Source: Roseburia sp. CAG:10041_57
GTDB lineage: Bacteria > Bacillota > Clostridia > Lachnospirales > Lachnospiraceae
Assembly (NCBI GenBank): GCA_001916965.1
Contig: MNTL01000050.1
Span: 1 to 64,000, forward strand
Direction: 5' to 3'
Length of the DNA: 64,000 nt
Below the pieces are notes generated by a model. The model had not been told where the DNA came from. It made no database searches and saw nothing but the letters and a program-made list of their open reading frames with translations. Of the stretch, positions 16,001-24,854 are shown one piece after another; the first letter of the stretch is position 1; the number at the start of each line of letters is the position of its first letter. The position numbers and the translations under genes are program-made.

Positions 16001-17558
16001 CATTAATACTGGTAAGCTTCTCAATATGAAAAGGAATCGGTACCTGTGGATTGACAAAGGTAGAGAATCTCTCTGTAATCTCTCCATTCTCTACCTTCAC
16101 TGCCCCAATCTCTATAATACGGTTGGTAACAGGTGAAAATCCCGTCGTCTCGATATCGAATACAACGTATTTCTCATCCAGTGACTGTCCTTTGCCATCC
16201 GTTACGATTTCTTTCAGGTCATCTACCAGATAGCCTTCCACGCCATAGATGACCTTAAAAGTATCATCTTTATCCAGCGCATGATTTGCATCCGGGAAAG
16301 ACTGTACACATCCATGGTCTGTGATGGCGATAGCCCTGTGTCCCCACTTCTTGGCACGTTTGATGATATCCTTTACATCTGTGACACCATCCATATCGCT
16401 CATCTTGGTATGACAGTGCAGCTCCACACGTTTCTTGACACTGTTATCCATTCGGATCGTAGTAAAATCTGAAATCTTCTTCAAGCCAATTACAGTAGCA
16501 ATTGTTAATTCCCTGTCAAACGTATCATTGACTGTGACACCCTTGACCTTTACAAAGGCACCTGCCTTGAGCTCACCCAGAAGCTCCGGAAGCTGCTCAT
16601 TGTGAACGAACATCTTGACCTTAATGGTATCTGTAAAATCTGTGATTTCGAAGCTGACAATCGTCTTCTCATTACGAATCTCTCTCTGTTCCAGTGTACG
16701 TACCTTGCCACGAATGACTACCTCGCCCATTTCGCCCCAGATTTCATCAATATTCATGGTTTCTTCATCGAAATCTCTGCCGTAAATGACATCAGGATTA
16801 TCGGATTTCTTCTGGAAACGGCGCTGGAAGCCCCCTTTTTCAAAGCGCTTCTCAGGTTTATTAAAGGATGCCGGTTTCTCAGATGCCTTGGGATTCTCTG
16901 CCGGTGCAGGCTTCTTCTCTGCTGCCGTTGTCTTCTGTATCGGCTGTACTTCACCCTGATTGGAATCATTGGAGGCCACCGATACTCTGTCTGCAATATT
17001 GGCTACAATCTGTTGAATCTTCAGTTCATCTTCTTCACGGTATTTGCTCTCTGCTGCTTCCCGATAGTCCACATGGAATTTCACACTGAAACCACATCTT
17101 TCATTCAGAACCTTATCCAGAATACGAATCAGTTCATCTTCCTTGGATTTGGCTATTACACTGTCTTCCAGAATGAGTTTCACTGTCTGTTCATCCGGGT
17201 ATTCCATATCTGCCTGCCGAAACATTGTATACAGCATATGTTCTGTATCTTTTAGTTCCATCAATACACTGTCCTTATATGTATCCATAAGTTTTTCAGG
17301 ATTGTACTGACCGGACAGAATGAACTTCTCATAGATTTTAATGATAATGTTATCTTTGGGGAAGAACTGCTTCTTAATCTCCTGCTCCACGCCGTAGACA
17401 TCTTCCTTCTCTATCAGCCGCTCACTTCTGATATAAATGCGTAAAATATCCTTACGTCTGGTCGCAGTAATCCTCTCCACTACCACCTGTTCAAACAGAT
17501 CCTTACGTGCTCCTGTCAGTTTTAAATTGGGAAATGCTTCAAAAAAATTCTTTTCCAT
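13068..17558 (-). CDS. polC: DNA polymerase III alpha subunit, Gram-positive PolC type
   Basis: The replicative polymerase of low-GC Gram-positives, 1496 residues. In order: N-terminal domain (to about 200), a basic and Pro/Lys/Ala-rich linker, an OB fold (about 270-350), a PHP domain split by the exonuclease (HCHTKMSDMDG near 378), the DnaQ-like 3'-5' proofreading exonuclease (VVFDIETTGFSP near 466, through HHRAVDDAECTAE), and the polymerase core with the zinc-binding CKKCHY...CPVCGE pair and the palm acidic motif PDIDLNFSG near 1015. Helix-hairpin-helix and C-terminal domain follow. It starts three bases after ispG ends. SD is weak (GGGGATTATAG). Confidence 0.98.
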   Translation of the reverse strand: MEKNFFEAFPNLKLTGARKDLFEQVVVERITATRRKDILRIYIRSERLIEKEDVYGVEQEIKKQFFPKDNIIIKIYEKFILSGQYNPEKLMDTYKDSVLMELKDTEHMLYTMFRQADMEYPDEQTVKLILEDSVIAKSKEDELIRILDKVLNERCGFSVKFHVDYREAAESKYREEDELKIQQIVANIADRVSVASNDSNQGEVQPIQKTTAAEKKPAPAENPKASEKPASFNKPEKRFEKGGFQRRFQKKSDNPDVIYGRDFDEETMNIDEIWGEMGEVVIRGKVRTLEQREIRNEKTIVSFEITDFTDTIKVKMFVHNEQLPELLGELKAGAFVKVKGVTVNDTFDRELTIATVIGLKKISDFTTIRMDNSVKKRVELHCHTKMSDMDGVTDVKDIIKRAKKWGHRAIAITDHGCVQSFPDANHALDKDDTFKVIYGVEGYLVDDLKEIVTDGKGQSLDEKYVVFDIETTGFSPVTNRIIEIGAVKVENGEITERFSTFVNPQVPIPFHIEKLTSINDSMVMDADPIEVVLPRFLEFVGDAILVAHNANFDVSFIKENAKRQGIPVDFTYVDTVGIARALLTGQSKYTLDAVAKTLGISLENHHRAVDDAECTAEIFVKFIEMLKKDNILDLASLNELGKSSVEAIRKLHSYHIIILAKNQTGRINLYRLVSESHLIYFHKRPLIPKSLIQKYREGLIIGSACEAGELFRALLDGQSDEQIARIVRFYDYLEIQPLGNNRFMIESEKLPDIKSDEDLIELNKRIVKLGEEFHKPVVATCDVHFLDPEDEIYRRIIMTGKGFKDADNQAPLFLRTTEEMLDEFSFYLGSEKAEEIVITNTNMIADMCDRIAPVRPDKCPPVIENSDQQLTDICYRKAHEMYGEELPEIVEARLKRELNSIISNGFAVMYIIAQKLVWKSVEDGYLVGSRGSVGSSFVATMAGITEVNPLSPHYYCKKCHYTDFYSDEVKAFAGMAGCDMPDKNCPVCGEKLVKDGFDIPFETFLGFKGNKEPDIDLNFSGEYQSKAHKYTEVIFGYGQTFRAGTIGTLADKTAFGYVKNYYEERGKHKRTSEINRIVEGCVGVRRTTGQHPGGIVVLPVGEEINSFTPVQHPANDMTTDTVTTHFDYHSIDHNLLKLDILGHDDPTMIRMLQDLTGIDPITIPLDDKDVMSLFQNTSALGITPEQIGGCKLGALGIPEFGTDFAMQMLIDTQPRYFSDLVRIAGLSHGTDVWLGNAQELIKSGQATISTAICTRDDIMIYLISMGLDSEESFKIMEAVRKGTVAKHKCANWDEWKADMKAHDVPDWYIWSCEKIQYMFPKAHAAAYVMMAWRIAYCKVNYPLAYYCAYFSIRASAFSYEIMCQGQKHLEETMADYRKRSDTLTNKEQDALKDMRIVQEMYARGFEFEKLDIFRAHSRNFQIIDGKVMPSLSSIDGLGEKAADAIMEAAKDGPFLSKDDFRSRTKVSKTVIDMMSDLGLLGDIPESNQISLFDLVG

Positions 17559-17561
17559 TTA

Positions 17562-18620
17562 CTATAATCCCCAGTTATCCAGCTCATGCTTCAAAGTTGC
17601 CAGCAGCTCATTCTCCGGCACTTTGCGTACAATTTCTCCTTTTTTGATTAACAGACCTTCGCCAATACCTCCTGCGATACCGATATCTGCTTCTTTCGCT
17701 TCTCCAGGTCCATTTACTGCGCAGCCCATAACAGCTACTTTGATATCCAGGTCATAATTCTGTACCAGGTTCTCAACCTGTGCAGCCAGTCCGATCAGGT
17801 CAATATTGGTTCTGCCACAGGTCGGACAGGATACCACTTCTATGCCACCTTTACGCAGTCCAAGTGTTCTCAGGATGAGTTTGGCTGATTTGATTTCTTC
17901 TACGGGATCTCCTGTTAATGAGACACGGATTGTATCACCAATACCCTCATGCAGAATAATACCCAGACCAATAGATGATTTAATATTACCGCTTGTAACA
18001 GTTCCTGACTCTGTAATACCTACATGGAGTGGGTATGGAGTCTTACCAGCCAGTAATTCATGGGCTTTTACGCTCATCAGAACGTCAGAGGATTTGATAC
18101 TGATTACTAAATTGTCATAATCCATATCTTCTATCATTCTGACCTTATCCAGTGCGCTTTCCACGATTCCTTCCGCTGTCACACCATGATACTTCTCTAC
18201 CAGTTCTTTCTCCAGCGAACCACTGTTTACACCCACACGGATGGGAATATTACGTTCCCTGGCAACACGTACCACCTCTGCGACACGTTCCTTGCTGCCG
18301 ATATTTCCGGGATTGATACGAATCTTATCTGCACCATTCTCTATAGCTGCGATTGCCATTCTGTAATCAAAATGAATATCAGCTACCAGTGGAATGGATA
18401 TCTCTTTCTTAATCTCTGCAATGGCTCTTGCTGCATCTATATTAGGTACTGTACAGCGTATAATGTCACAGCCTGCATCCTGTAATCTCAGAATCTGATT
18501 AACTGTAGCAGCAACATCCTCCGTCTTGGTATTCGTCATAGACTGAATCATAATAGGATTCCCACCGCCAATTACCTTATTACCTATTTTTATTACTTTT
18601 GTCTTTTCCCTGTATAACAT
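17562..18620 (-). CDS. ispG: 4-hydroxy-3-methylbut-2-en-1-yl diphosphate synthase
   Basis: IspG (GcpE) converts methylerythritol cyclodiphosphate to HMBPP in the non-mevalonate isoprenoid pathway, using a 4Fe-4S cluster. The 352-residue protein has the TIM-barrel start IGGGNPIMIQSMTNTKTEDV and the C-terminal cluster cysteines in VSCPTCGRTN and MGCAVNGPGEAKEADIG. It clusters with dxr and uppS, which serve the same pathway. The ATG is 12 bases after GAAAGG in the recurring GAAAGGCATGG context. Confidence 0.97.
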   Translation of the reverse strand: MLYREKTKVIKIGNKVIGGGNPIMIQSMTNTKTEDVAATVNQILRLQDAGCDIIRCTVPNIDAARAIAEIKKEISIPLVADIHFDYRMAIAAIENGADKIRINPGNIGSKERVAEVVRVARERNIPIRVGVNSGSLEKELVEKYHGVTAEGIVESALDKVRMIEDMDYDNLVISIKSSDVLMSVKAHELLAGKTPYPLHVGITESGTVTSGNIKSSIGLGIILHEGIGDTIRVSLTGDPVEEIKSAKLILRTLGLRKGGIEVVSCPTCGRTNIDLIGLAAQVENLVQNYDLDIKVAVMGCAVNGPGEAKEADIGIAGGIGEGLLIKKGEIVRKVPENELLATLKHELDNWGL

Positions 18621-18640
18621 ACTAATACCATGCCTTTCAT

Positions 18641-19717
18641 TTATCTGATCAGTCTTGCAATATCATGGTACATCACAAATACCATAAACATCATTAATAC
18701 CACAAAACCCACAAAATGAACAACGCCTTCCTTCTCAGGAGGAATCGGTTTACCTCGTACTACCTCGACCAGAAGGAATAACAGTCTGCCTCCATCCAGC
18801 GCCGGTATCGGCAACAGATTCATAACCCCAAGATTGACACTGAGCAAAATTGCAAAATTGATCATGGTCAATACCATCGTAGGAATACCATATGGTTTCG
18901 TTACTTCTATAGTCTCATCTATTGTAGCTGCAATGCCTACCGGTCCTGACAGATCATCTGTGGACAGCTTGCCCTGAATCAGCATCAAAAGGCTCTTGAT
19001 GGTCGCCTTGAACCAGTATCTTACTTCATAGCAGCTGTACTGAATCAGTCCAAAGCCCTTGGCATCTACATGTTCTCCTATGGTGAAGCCCATATAATAA
19101 CGCTGATCTTCCTCACTGTATTTTGGTGTCAGATCTGTCTCGTATTTCTGACCGTCTCTTTTATATTCCAGATGCAAAGTATCTCCCTGACTAAGAGAGG
19201 AAATCAATGTTACTTCTCCCTGCAAATGGATCTTTTCTCCGTCAATACGTGTAATAACATCTCCTACTTCCAGTCCTGCCTCGGCTGCGGGATAGCCTTC
19301 CATTAATGCATTTACGGTAGGTTTCGTAGAGCCGGCAAATCCGACTACGATCAAAGCCAGAAGGAATGCCAGGATCATATTGAAGAAAGGCCCTGCAAAT
19401 ACCGTTGCAATTCTCGCCCAGACATTTGCCTCATTAAATGCCCCTTCCTGTTTTACCGGCTCTGCTCCTTCTTCCTTCGCTTTCTCTGTATATATACCAT
19501 CTTCGCCTTCAAACATGCAGGCTCCGCCCAAAGGCAGCAGACGCAGTACATATCTGGTCTCTCCTTTGGTGAATTTACAGATTGCCGGTCCCATGCCGAC
19601 TGCAAATTCCACTACTCTGATGCCGTTCAGCTTCGCTATCAGAAAATGTCCCAACTCATGGGCAATGACAACGACGCCAAATACAAGTATAAATACGATT
19701 AAAGTCAACAGCATCAT
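18641..19717 (-). CDS. rseP: Site-2 intramembrane metalloprotease RseP/RasP
   Basis: A 358-residue M50 zinc protease that cleaves substrates within the membrane, such as anti-sigma factors and signal peptide remnants. HELGH lies at residues 20-24 inside the first membrane helix; the third zinc ligand is in NLLPIPALDGGRLL near the C-terminus. A PDZ domain sits in the middle (AGLEVGDVITRIDGEKI). About four membrane segments are predicted. It sits between dxr and ispG, the usual Firmicute order. SD AAGGAGG precedes tandem ATG codons. Confidence 0.95.
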   Translation of the reverse strand: MMLLTLIVFILVFGVVVIAHELGHFLIAKLNGIRVVEFAVGMGPAICKFTKGETRYVLRLLPLGGACMFEGEDGIYTEKAKEEGAEPVKQEGAFNEANVWARIATVFAGPFFNMILAFLLALIVVGFAGSTKPTVNALMEGYPAAEAGLEVGDVITRIDGEKIHLQGEVTLISSLSQGDTLHLEYKRDGQKYETDLTPKYSEEDQRYYMGFTIGEHVDAKGFGLIQYSCYEVRYWFKATIKSLLMLIQGKLSTDDLSGPVGIAATIDETIEVTKPYGIPTMVLTMINFAILLSVNLGVMNLLPIPALDGGRLLFLLVEVVRGKPIPPEKEGVVHFVGFVVLMMFMVFVMYHDIARLIR

Positions 19718-19792
19718 TTACCTCCTTATATAACCTGTGCCTTACTAATATTGTATGAAATGCCTGATAAATCATGAATCCGGCACTGAATC

Positions 19793-20938
19793 TTACGCAT
19801 ATCTGGATGCGATTCTATCATAACTCTCTGCTTCTGCAGCCAGAATCTCATCTACAGAAGGATTCTCAACTACCTTATGAGCATCCATACACATCTCTAT
19901 CAACTCCGGGATCTCCAGGAACCTGATCTTTCTATTCAGGAAAAGACTGACTGCCTTCTCATTGGCTGCATTAAATACAGTAGGCAGACTACCGCCTGTG
20001 GATGCTGCACGAAGAGCCAGTTTCAGTCCGGTGAAAGTCTCCATATCCGGCTTTTCAAAGGTTATCGTCCCCAATTCATAGAAATCCACTCTCTTCCCCT
20101 TCATAGGACGTCTATCCGGATAGAAAAGGGCATACTGAATCGGAAGTTTCATATCAGGAGTGCCCAGCTGTGCAATAATTCCTCCATCCACATATTCTAC
20201 CATGGAATGAATAATGCTCTGAGGATGTACCACTACCTGTATTCTGTCCAGATCCACATCAAAAAGCCATTTTGCCTCCATGACTTCCAGACCTTTATTT
20301 ACCAGTGTAGCAGAATCAATAGTAATCTTATGCCCCATAGACCAGTTAGGATGTTTCAATGCATCCTCTACACGAATGTCTGCCAGCTGTTCCCTGGTTC
20401 TTCCTCTGAAAGGGCCACCGGATGCAGTAATCAACAGCTTGCTTACCTGCTCCTTCTTTTCTCCCTGCATGGACTGGAAGATTGCACTGTGTTCGCTGTC
20501 TACCGGCAATATGGATACTCCCATCTGTGCAGCCAGCGGCATGATAATATGTCCTGCTGTTACCAGTGTTTCCTTATTGGCAAGTGCAATATCCTTACCC
20601 TTCTTAATTGCAGCAATAGTAGGTCTGATACCGATCATTCCTACGATTGCCGTAACCAGAATATCAGATTCTTCCATCTCTGCGATCTGAATCAGTCCAT
20701 CCATGCCCGGTACAATAGTAACCTGCATATCCTTTAATCTGTCTGCCAGATCCTTACATGCAGCTTCACTTTGAAGGGACACAAGTCTGGGTTTGAACTC
20801 TCTTACCTGCTTCTCCATTAATTCCACATTGCTGCCTGCTGCCAGGGCAACTACTTGCAAATCACTGTTATCTCTTACGATCTCCAGTGTCTGTGTTCCA
20901 ATAGAACCGGTTGATCCTAATATTGCTATTTTTTTCAC
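19793..20938 (-). CDS. dxr: 1-deoxy-D-xylulose 5-phosphate reductoisomerase
   Basis: Dxr (IspC) makes MEP from DXP with NADPH, the committed step of the MEP pathway. The 381-residue protein begins MKKIAILGSTGSIGTQTLEI, the NADPH-binding loop. Catalytic features include VDSEHSAIFQSMQG, ITASGGPFRG, HPNWSMGHKITIDSATLVNKGLE and MVEYVDG. Translation starts at GTG 20938. It lies between cdsA and rseP. Confidence 0.97.
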   Translation of the reverse strand: MKKIAILGSTGSIGTQTLEIVRDNSDLQVVALAAGSNVELMEKQVREFKPRLVSLQSEAACKDLADRLKDMQVTIVPGMDGLIQIAEMEESDILVTAIVGMIGIRPTIAAIKKGKDIALANKETLVTAGHIIMPLAAQMGVSILPVDSEHSAIFQSMQGEKKEQVSKLLITASGGPFRGRTREQLADIRVEDALKHPNWSMGHKITIDSATLVNKGLEVMEAKWLFDVDLDRIQVVVHPQSIIHSMVEYVDGGIIAQLGTPDMKLPIQYALFYPDRRPMKGKRVDFYELGTITFEKPDMETFTGLKLALRAASTGGSLPTVFNAANEKAVSLFLNRKIRFLEIPELIEMCMDAHKVVENPSVDEILAAEAESYDRIASRYA

Positions 20939-20981
20939 AATATATGTCCTTCTTTCTTTTTACTATAGAAATCTCCTGATT

Positions 20982-21809
20982 TTACAGGAATAAAATAATC
21001 AGAAAATAGATCATGGGCGCAGTGAAGATCACACTGTCAAAACGATCCATAATGCCGCCATGTCCGGGAATCAATTTACCATAGTCCTTGATATCGTGGT
21101 TACGCTTAATCGCAGAAGCCGCCAGATCACCAATCTGTGAGATAACAGAACCGATTCCACCGATTATGCACAACATTGTACCATACTGGTGTCCTCCCAG
21201 TGTCTTATCGATGAGGAAGAAACCAAACACTGCTCCTACAATAGCAGAGCCAAGAATACCTCCAACAGAACCCTCGATAGACTTCTTGGGACTTAACACA
21301 GGTGCAAGCTTATGCTTGCCGATCATTACACCTACCAAATATGCACAGGTATCAGAGATCCAGGAACTGATAAAGATCATCCACACCAGATATATTCCAT
21401 AAGGAAGCTGTCTGGTCAGGAAGATAAAGGATAACATGACCGGTGCATAGATCAGGCAGAAGTATGTAGTCATGACCTGATTCGCTGTGAATTTTGGGAA
21501 AGTCAGTACATATACTGACATCAGTACCATCAGCAGCAGAATGACCGTAATCATGAAATACGTAGGTGTCTGTGCAAAATAAATCAACAGATAATATACT
21601 GCAATTGCCAGAAATCCTGTAATCTCCAGTGCATTGGGCTTCTCTCCTGTATGGATGCCGCAAGCCTTGGTCAATTCCAGAAATGCTATATTGGATATTA
21701 TATAAAGGGTGATTGCCAGGATAGGTCCTCCCGGCAAAATAGTAGCCAGTGCAAGAATAACCAGAACAACACCGCTGATTGTCCTTTCTTTACTGATTTT
21801 GCCTGCCAT
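20982..21809 (-). CDS. cdsA: Phosphatidate cytidylyltransferase
   Basis: CdsA forms CDP-diacylglycerol from phosphatidate and CTP, the entry to phospholipid synthesis. The 275-residue polytopic protein has about eight membrane segments and the C-terminal signature SQIGDLAASAIKRNHDIKDYGKLIPGHGGIMDRFDS. It starts five bases after uppS ends, with SD AAAGGAGG, so the two are probably co-translated. Confidence 0.96.
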   Translation of the reverse strand: MAGKISKERTISGVVLVILALATILPGGPILAITLYIISNIAFLELTKACGIHTGEKPNALEITGFLAIAVYYLLIYFAQTPTYFMITVILLLMVLMSVYVLTFPKFTANQVMTTYFCLIYAPVMLSFIFLTRQLPYGIYLVWMIFISSWISDTCAYLVGVMIGKHKLAPVLSPKKSIEGSVGGILGSAIVGAVFGFFLIDKTLGGHQYGTMLCIIGGIGSVISQIGDLAASAIKRNHDIKDYGKLIPGHGGIMDRFDSVIFTAPMIYFLIILFL

Positions 21810-21814
21810 AATAT

Positions 21815-22522
21815 TTACTCCTCCTTTACCAGTCCATATCTTCTGTCTCTCTTCTGGTATGCTTCTACTGCCTTCTCAAGCTCTTCCTTACCAAAGTCAG
21901 GCCATGGAACAGGCGTGAAATAGAATTCTGCATATGCCAGCTGCCATAACAGATAATTGGAGATTCTCTGTTCTCCTGAAGTACGGATCATCAGATCAGG
22001 ATCAGGAATTCCTGCGGTATCCAGCTGCCCTGCAATACTCTCTTCTGTGATCTGATCCGGTGTAAGCTCTCCATCCGCTACCTTCTGTGCCAGGAGACGT
22101 ACTGCCCTTGTAATTTCGTCACGGCTGCCATAATTCAGGGCAATCTGAAAATGCAGTCCTGTATAATCTTTGGTCGCTTCTTCCAGCGTAGCAATGCTTT
22201 CTTTGATATCATCTGCCAGTCTCGTCTTATCTCCGATAACCCTGACGCACATATTATTCTTGGCAGCTGTCTTCAGACAGGTCTTCATATAATTACGCAG
22301 AAGCTGCATAAGTGCATCTACTTCATCCTGAGGTCTGTTCCAGTTCTCTGTGGAGAACGCATATACAGTCAGATACTGAATACCCATATTGTAAGCCGCT
22401 TCACAGACCGTCTCTATATTCTTCGCACCCTGTATATGTCCTGCCTTACGTGGCAATCCTTTGGCTTTTGCCCATCTTCCGTTGCCATCCAGAATGATTG
22501 CTACATGTTTCGGTATACTCAT
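21815..22522 (-). CDS. uppS: Isoprenyl transferase (undecaprenyl diphosphate synthase)
   Basis: UppS condenses IPP units with FPP to give the undecaprenyl diphosphate carrier for cell wall synthesis. The 235-residue cis-prenyltransferase begins with MSIPKHVAIILDGNGRWAKA, containing the catalytic Asp (D12) and DGNGRWA motif, followed by AFSTENWNRP, ALNYGSRDEI and PDLMIRTSGEQRISNYLLWQ. SD GGAGG precedes the ATG. Confidence 0.97.
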   Translation of the reverse strand: MSIPKHVAIILDGNGRWAKAKGLPRKAGHIQGAKNIETVCEAAYNMGIQYLTVYAFSTENWNRPQDEVDALMQLLRNYMKTCLKTAAKNNMCVRVIGDKTRLADDIKESIATLEEATKDYTGLHFQIALNYGSRDEITRAVRLLAQKVADGELTPDQITEESIAGQLDTAGIPDPDLMIRTSGEQRISNYLLWQLAYAEFYFTPVPWPDFGKEELEKAVEAYQKRDRRYGLVKEE

Positions 22523-22556
22523 TTGAAGTTGCCTCCTCTATCCATACGCTATACGT

Positions 22557-22594
22557 TAAAAAGGGGGCATAACATCCCTCATGTATGCCCCTCT
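22557..22594 (-). terminator. Terminator between frr and uppS
   Basis: Minus-strand stem GGGGCATA / TATGCCCC with a loop of about 12 bases, followed by CTTTTT. It separates pyrH-frr from the downstream uppS-cdsA-dxr-rseP-ispG-polC genes, perhaps with partial read-through. Confidence 0.8.
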
Positions 22595-22619
22595 CTATAA
22601 AGTCATTGCAGACTGTTCG

Positions 22620-23171
22620 CTATACAGTCATAATTTCTTTGGATTTTTCCTCGATTGCCTTATCTACATCCTTGATGTACTTATCTGTGATCTTCTGTAC
22701 AGAATCTTCCAGATCCTTAATCTCGTCTTCTGAAATCTCAGTCTTTGCAAGCTTCTTGAAAGCATCATTTGCATCACGTCTGATGTTACGGATTGCAACC
22801 TTAGCTTCTTCACCCTTCTTCTTTACATCCTTGACAAGGTCTTTTCTTCTTTCCTCTGTTAATTCAGGGAATACCAGACGGATAACTGTACCATCATTGT
22901 TTGGTGTGATTCCAATATCAGAAGCCATAATTGCCTTCTCAATCTCACGGATCAGGCTCTTCTCCCATGGTGCAATCTGAATCATTCTTGCTTCCGGAAC
23001 TGTAATGTTACCAACCTGCTGGATTGGTGTAGGTGTTCCGTAGTAATCTACCTTTAACTTATCCAAAACGTGAGGATTAGCACGACCTGCACGGATTGTC
23101 TGATAATCTGCCAAAAGGAAATCATATGCTTTCTGCATTTTCTCTTCGTATGTTTTTACTCTTGCGTCCAT
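22620..23171 (-). CDS. frr: Ribosome recycling factor
   Basis: RRF splits post-termination ribosomes with EF-G. The 183-residue protein is close to the usual 185. Recognisable blocks are RAGRANPHVLDKLKVDYYG, QIAPWEKSLIREIEKAI, GITPNNDGTVIRLVFPELTEERR and the C-terminal helical hairpin. It directly follows pyrH, as in most bacteria. SD AGGAGG. Confidence 0.97.
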   Translation of the reverse strand: MDARVKTYEEKMQKAYDFLLADYQTIRAGRANPHVLDKLKVDYYGTPTPIQQVGNITVPEARMIQIAPWEKSLIREIEKAIMASDIGITPNNDGTVIRLVFPELTEERRKDLVKDVKKKGEEAKVAIRNIRRDANDAFKKLAKTEISEDEIKDLEDSVQKITDKYIKDVDKAIEEKSKEIMTV

Positions 23172-23209
23172 ATTCTGGTTGCCTCCTACTATAATACTCT
23201 CTTATTTGT

Positions 23210-23905
23210 TTATACGGTAACCTTGGTTCCGTTAAATTTACCCTTTAATGTATTGACAATGCTGTTCTCTTCGTTCAGTCCGAATACCCACATAGGCATC
23301 TTGTTATCTCTTGCCAGGATAGATGCTGTCATATCCATAACCTGAAGATTCTTTGCTATTACTTCATCAATGGATACTTCATCATATTTTACTGCTGTTG
23401 GATTGACTCTTGGATCATCATTGTATACGCCATCAATTGCTTTCGCTAACAGAATGACCTCAGCCTCTACCTCAATTGCCCTCAATACAACACCTGTATC
23501 TGTAGAGAAATACGGATGGCCCGTACCGCCTGCAAAGAATACGACCTTGCCTGCTTCCAATGCCTTCACAGCCTTATCCTTGGAGAACAATTCTGTAAAA
23601 GAGGAACATGCAAAAGGAGTAAATACTTCTGTCTCCATTCCTACAAAACGGAAGATTTCAGATACATAGATGCAGTTCATGACAGTTGCAAGCATACCTA
23701 TCTGATCTGCTTTGGTTCTGTCAATAGTCTCACTTGTTCTGCCTCTCCAGAAGTTACCTCCACCAATTACGATACCTACCTGAATTCCACTGTCTACAAT
23801 CTCTTTTACCTGTTTTGCCACTGCGGTAACAGTTGCTTCATCAAAACCGGTCTTCTTCTCACCAGCTAATGCTTCTCCGCTTAATTTCAATACAATTCTC
23901 TGCAT
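23210..23905 (-). CDS. pyrH: UMP kinase
   Basis: PyrH phosphorylates UMP to UDP, feeding pyrimidine nucleotide pools. The 231-residue amino-acid-kinase-family protein has IVLKLSGEALAG at the start, VIGGGNFWRGR, ADQIGMLATVMN, FFAGGTGHPYFSTDT and KAIDGVYNDDPR. I start it at ATG 23905 (MQRIVLKLSG), 13 bases after GGAAAGG, in the recurring CATGG context; an in-frame ATG at 23917 is one base from the SD. Frr follows it. Confidence 0.96.
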   Translation of the reverse strand: MQRIVLKLSGEALAGEKKTGFDEATVTAVAKQVKEIVDSGIQVGIVIGGGNFWRGRTSETIDRTKADQIGMLATVMNCIYVSEIFRFVGMETEVFTPFACSSFTELFSKDKAVKALEAGKVVFFAGGTGHPYFSTDTGVVLRAIEVEAEVILLAKAIDGVYNDDPRVNPTAVKYDEVSIDEVIAKNLQVMDMTASILARDNKMPMWVFGLNEENSIVNTLKGKFNGTKVTV

Positions 23906-23935
23906 TTTAATAACCATGCCTTTCCTGAGTCTATA

Positions 23936-24814
23936 TTATTTTCTGTTTTTCTTCACATCACTGAAGAAGGATGTCGGGCTGACTTCTGCATAGCACTGTG
24001 AACACATACCTTCGATAACAGCACCATTATTGATCTGTACGGACTTGGACTTAATGTTGCCCATAACAATTGCAGAGGTATCCAGAATAACCGGTCCATG
24101 CACATCAATATCGCCCTTAACAGCACCTGCGATAACTGCGCTTGTTGCAAAGATATTACCGATTACAACAGAGCTCTGGCCAATCTTGACACTGCCCTTG
24201 CTCTTCACTTCACCATTGATCTGTGCGGATTCTGCGTAGATCTCTGCTGCAGAAGAATTACCGTTGATATTGCCTGTTATATTTAATTTACCATTGATTT
24301 CTATATTACCATTGATGCTGCCGATCAGATCCATATTGCCACTGCTGATCACATCACCTGTAATGGTCATGCCTGCTGTAATAACCGCAGTATCTGATGA
24401 TGTCTCTGTAGTATTATTATAAAAGCTCGGCTCTCTGGTACTTCTAAAGTCAGGCTCTGTTTTCTTCTCCATGGAAGAAGCCTGATCAGAAAGATTCAAT
24501 TCCACTTCGTTTAAAAGTTCCTCTACTTCATCATTAGCCTGTTTTGCCTGTTCCGGCTCAACTTCAGGCTGCTGTACTGTCTCTTGTACAGGCTCCTGAA
24601 CGGCTGCTGTATCAGCCCCTAAAGCTGCTGCTTCATTATCCAGCATTGCTTCAAGGTCTGCAAATTCTTCTCCGTCTGTCTGTCCAAAAAGATCTTCAGA
24701 AGAAGTAGCTTCTGCTCTGGCAGTAACGTCTCCCTGTTCTGTTTCTGCATCCTCAGGTACCATTTCATTCACTGCCTGAGATAAATCCTGTTTCAAATCC
24801 TGAAAAAAACCCAT
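23936..24814 (-). CDS. Bactofilin-family polymer-forming protein
   Basis: A 292-residue protein with a long acidic, low-complexity N-terminal half (to about 145) and a C-terminal bactofilin beta-helix. The repeats are visible as six-residue strands: VITAGMTITGDVIS, DLIGSINGNIEINGKL and SVVIGNIFATSAVIAGAVKG. Bactofilins self-assemble into cytoskeletal filaments at the membrane. The C-terminal tail carries CSQC. ATG 24814 lies nine bases after GGAGG; the GTG at 24820 is too close. Confidence 0.85.
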   Translation of the reverse strand: MGFFQDLKQDLSQAVNEMVPEDAETEQGDVTARAEATSSEDLFGQTDGEEFADLEAMLDNEAAALGADTAAVQEPVQETVQQPEVEPEQAKQANDEVEELLNEVELNLSDQASSMEKKTEPDFRSTREPSFYNNTTETSSDTAVITAGMTITGDVISSGNMDLIGSINGNIEINGKLNITGNINGNSSAAEIYAESAQINGEVKSKGSVKIGQSSVVIGNIFATSAVIAGAVKGDIDVHGPVILDTSAIVMGNIKSKSVQINNGAVIEGMCSQCYAEVSPTSFFSDVKKNRK

Positions 24815-24854
24815 TTTCACTATCCTCCAATTTTATCCTAAGGTGCTTTCACCC

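Noticed and set aside
16602..17255. 217-codon plus-strand frame inside polC
   Set aside because: Shadow of the linker and N-terminal region; Cys/Leu-rich translation without motifs.
19877..20737. 286-codon plus-strand frame opposite dxr
   Set aside because: Dxr is unmistakable on the other strand; this frame lacks start signals.
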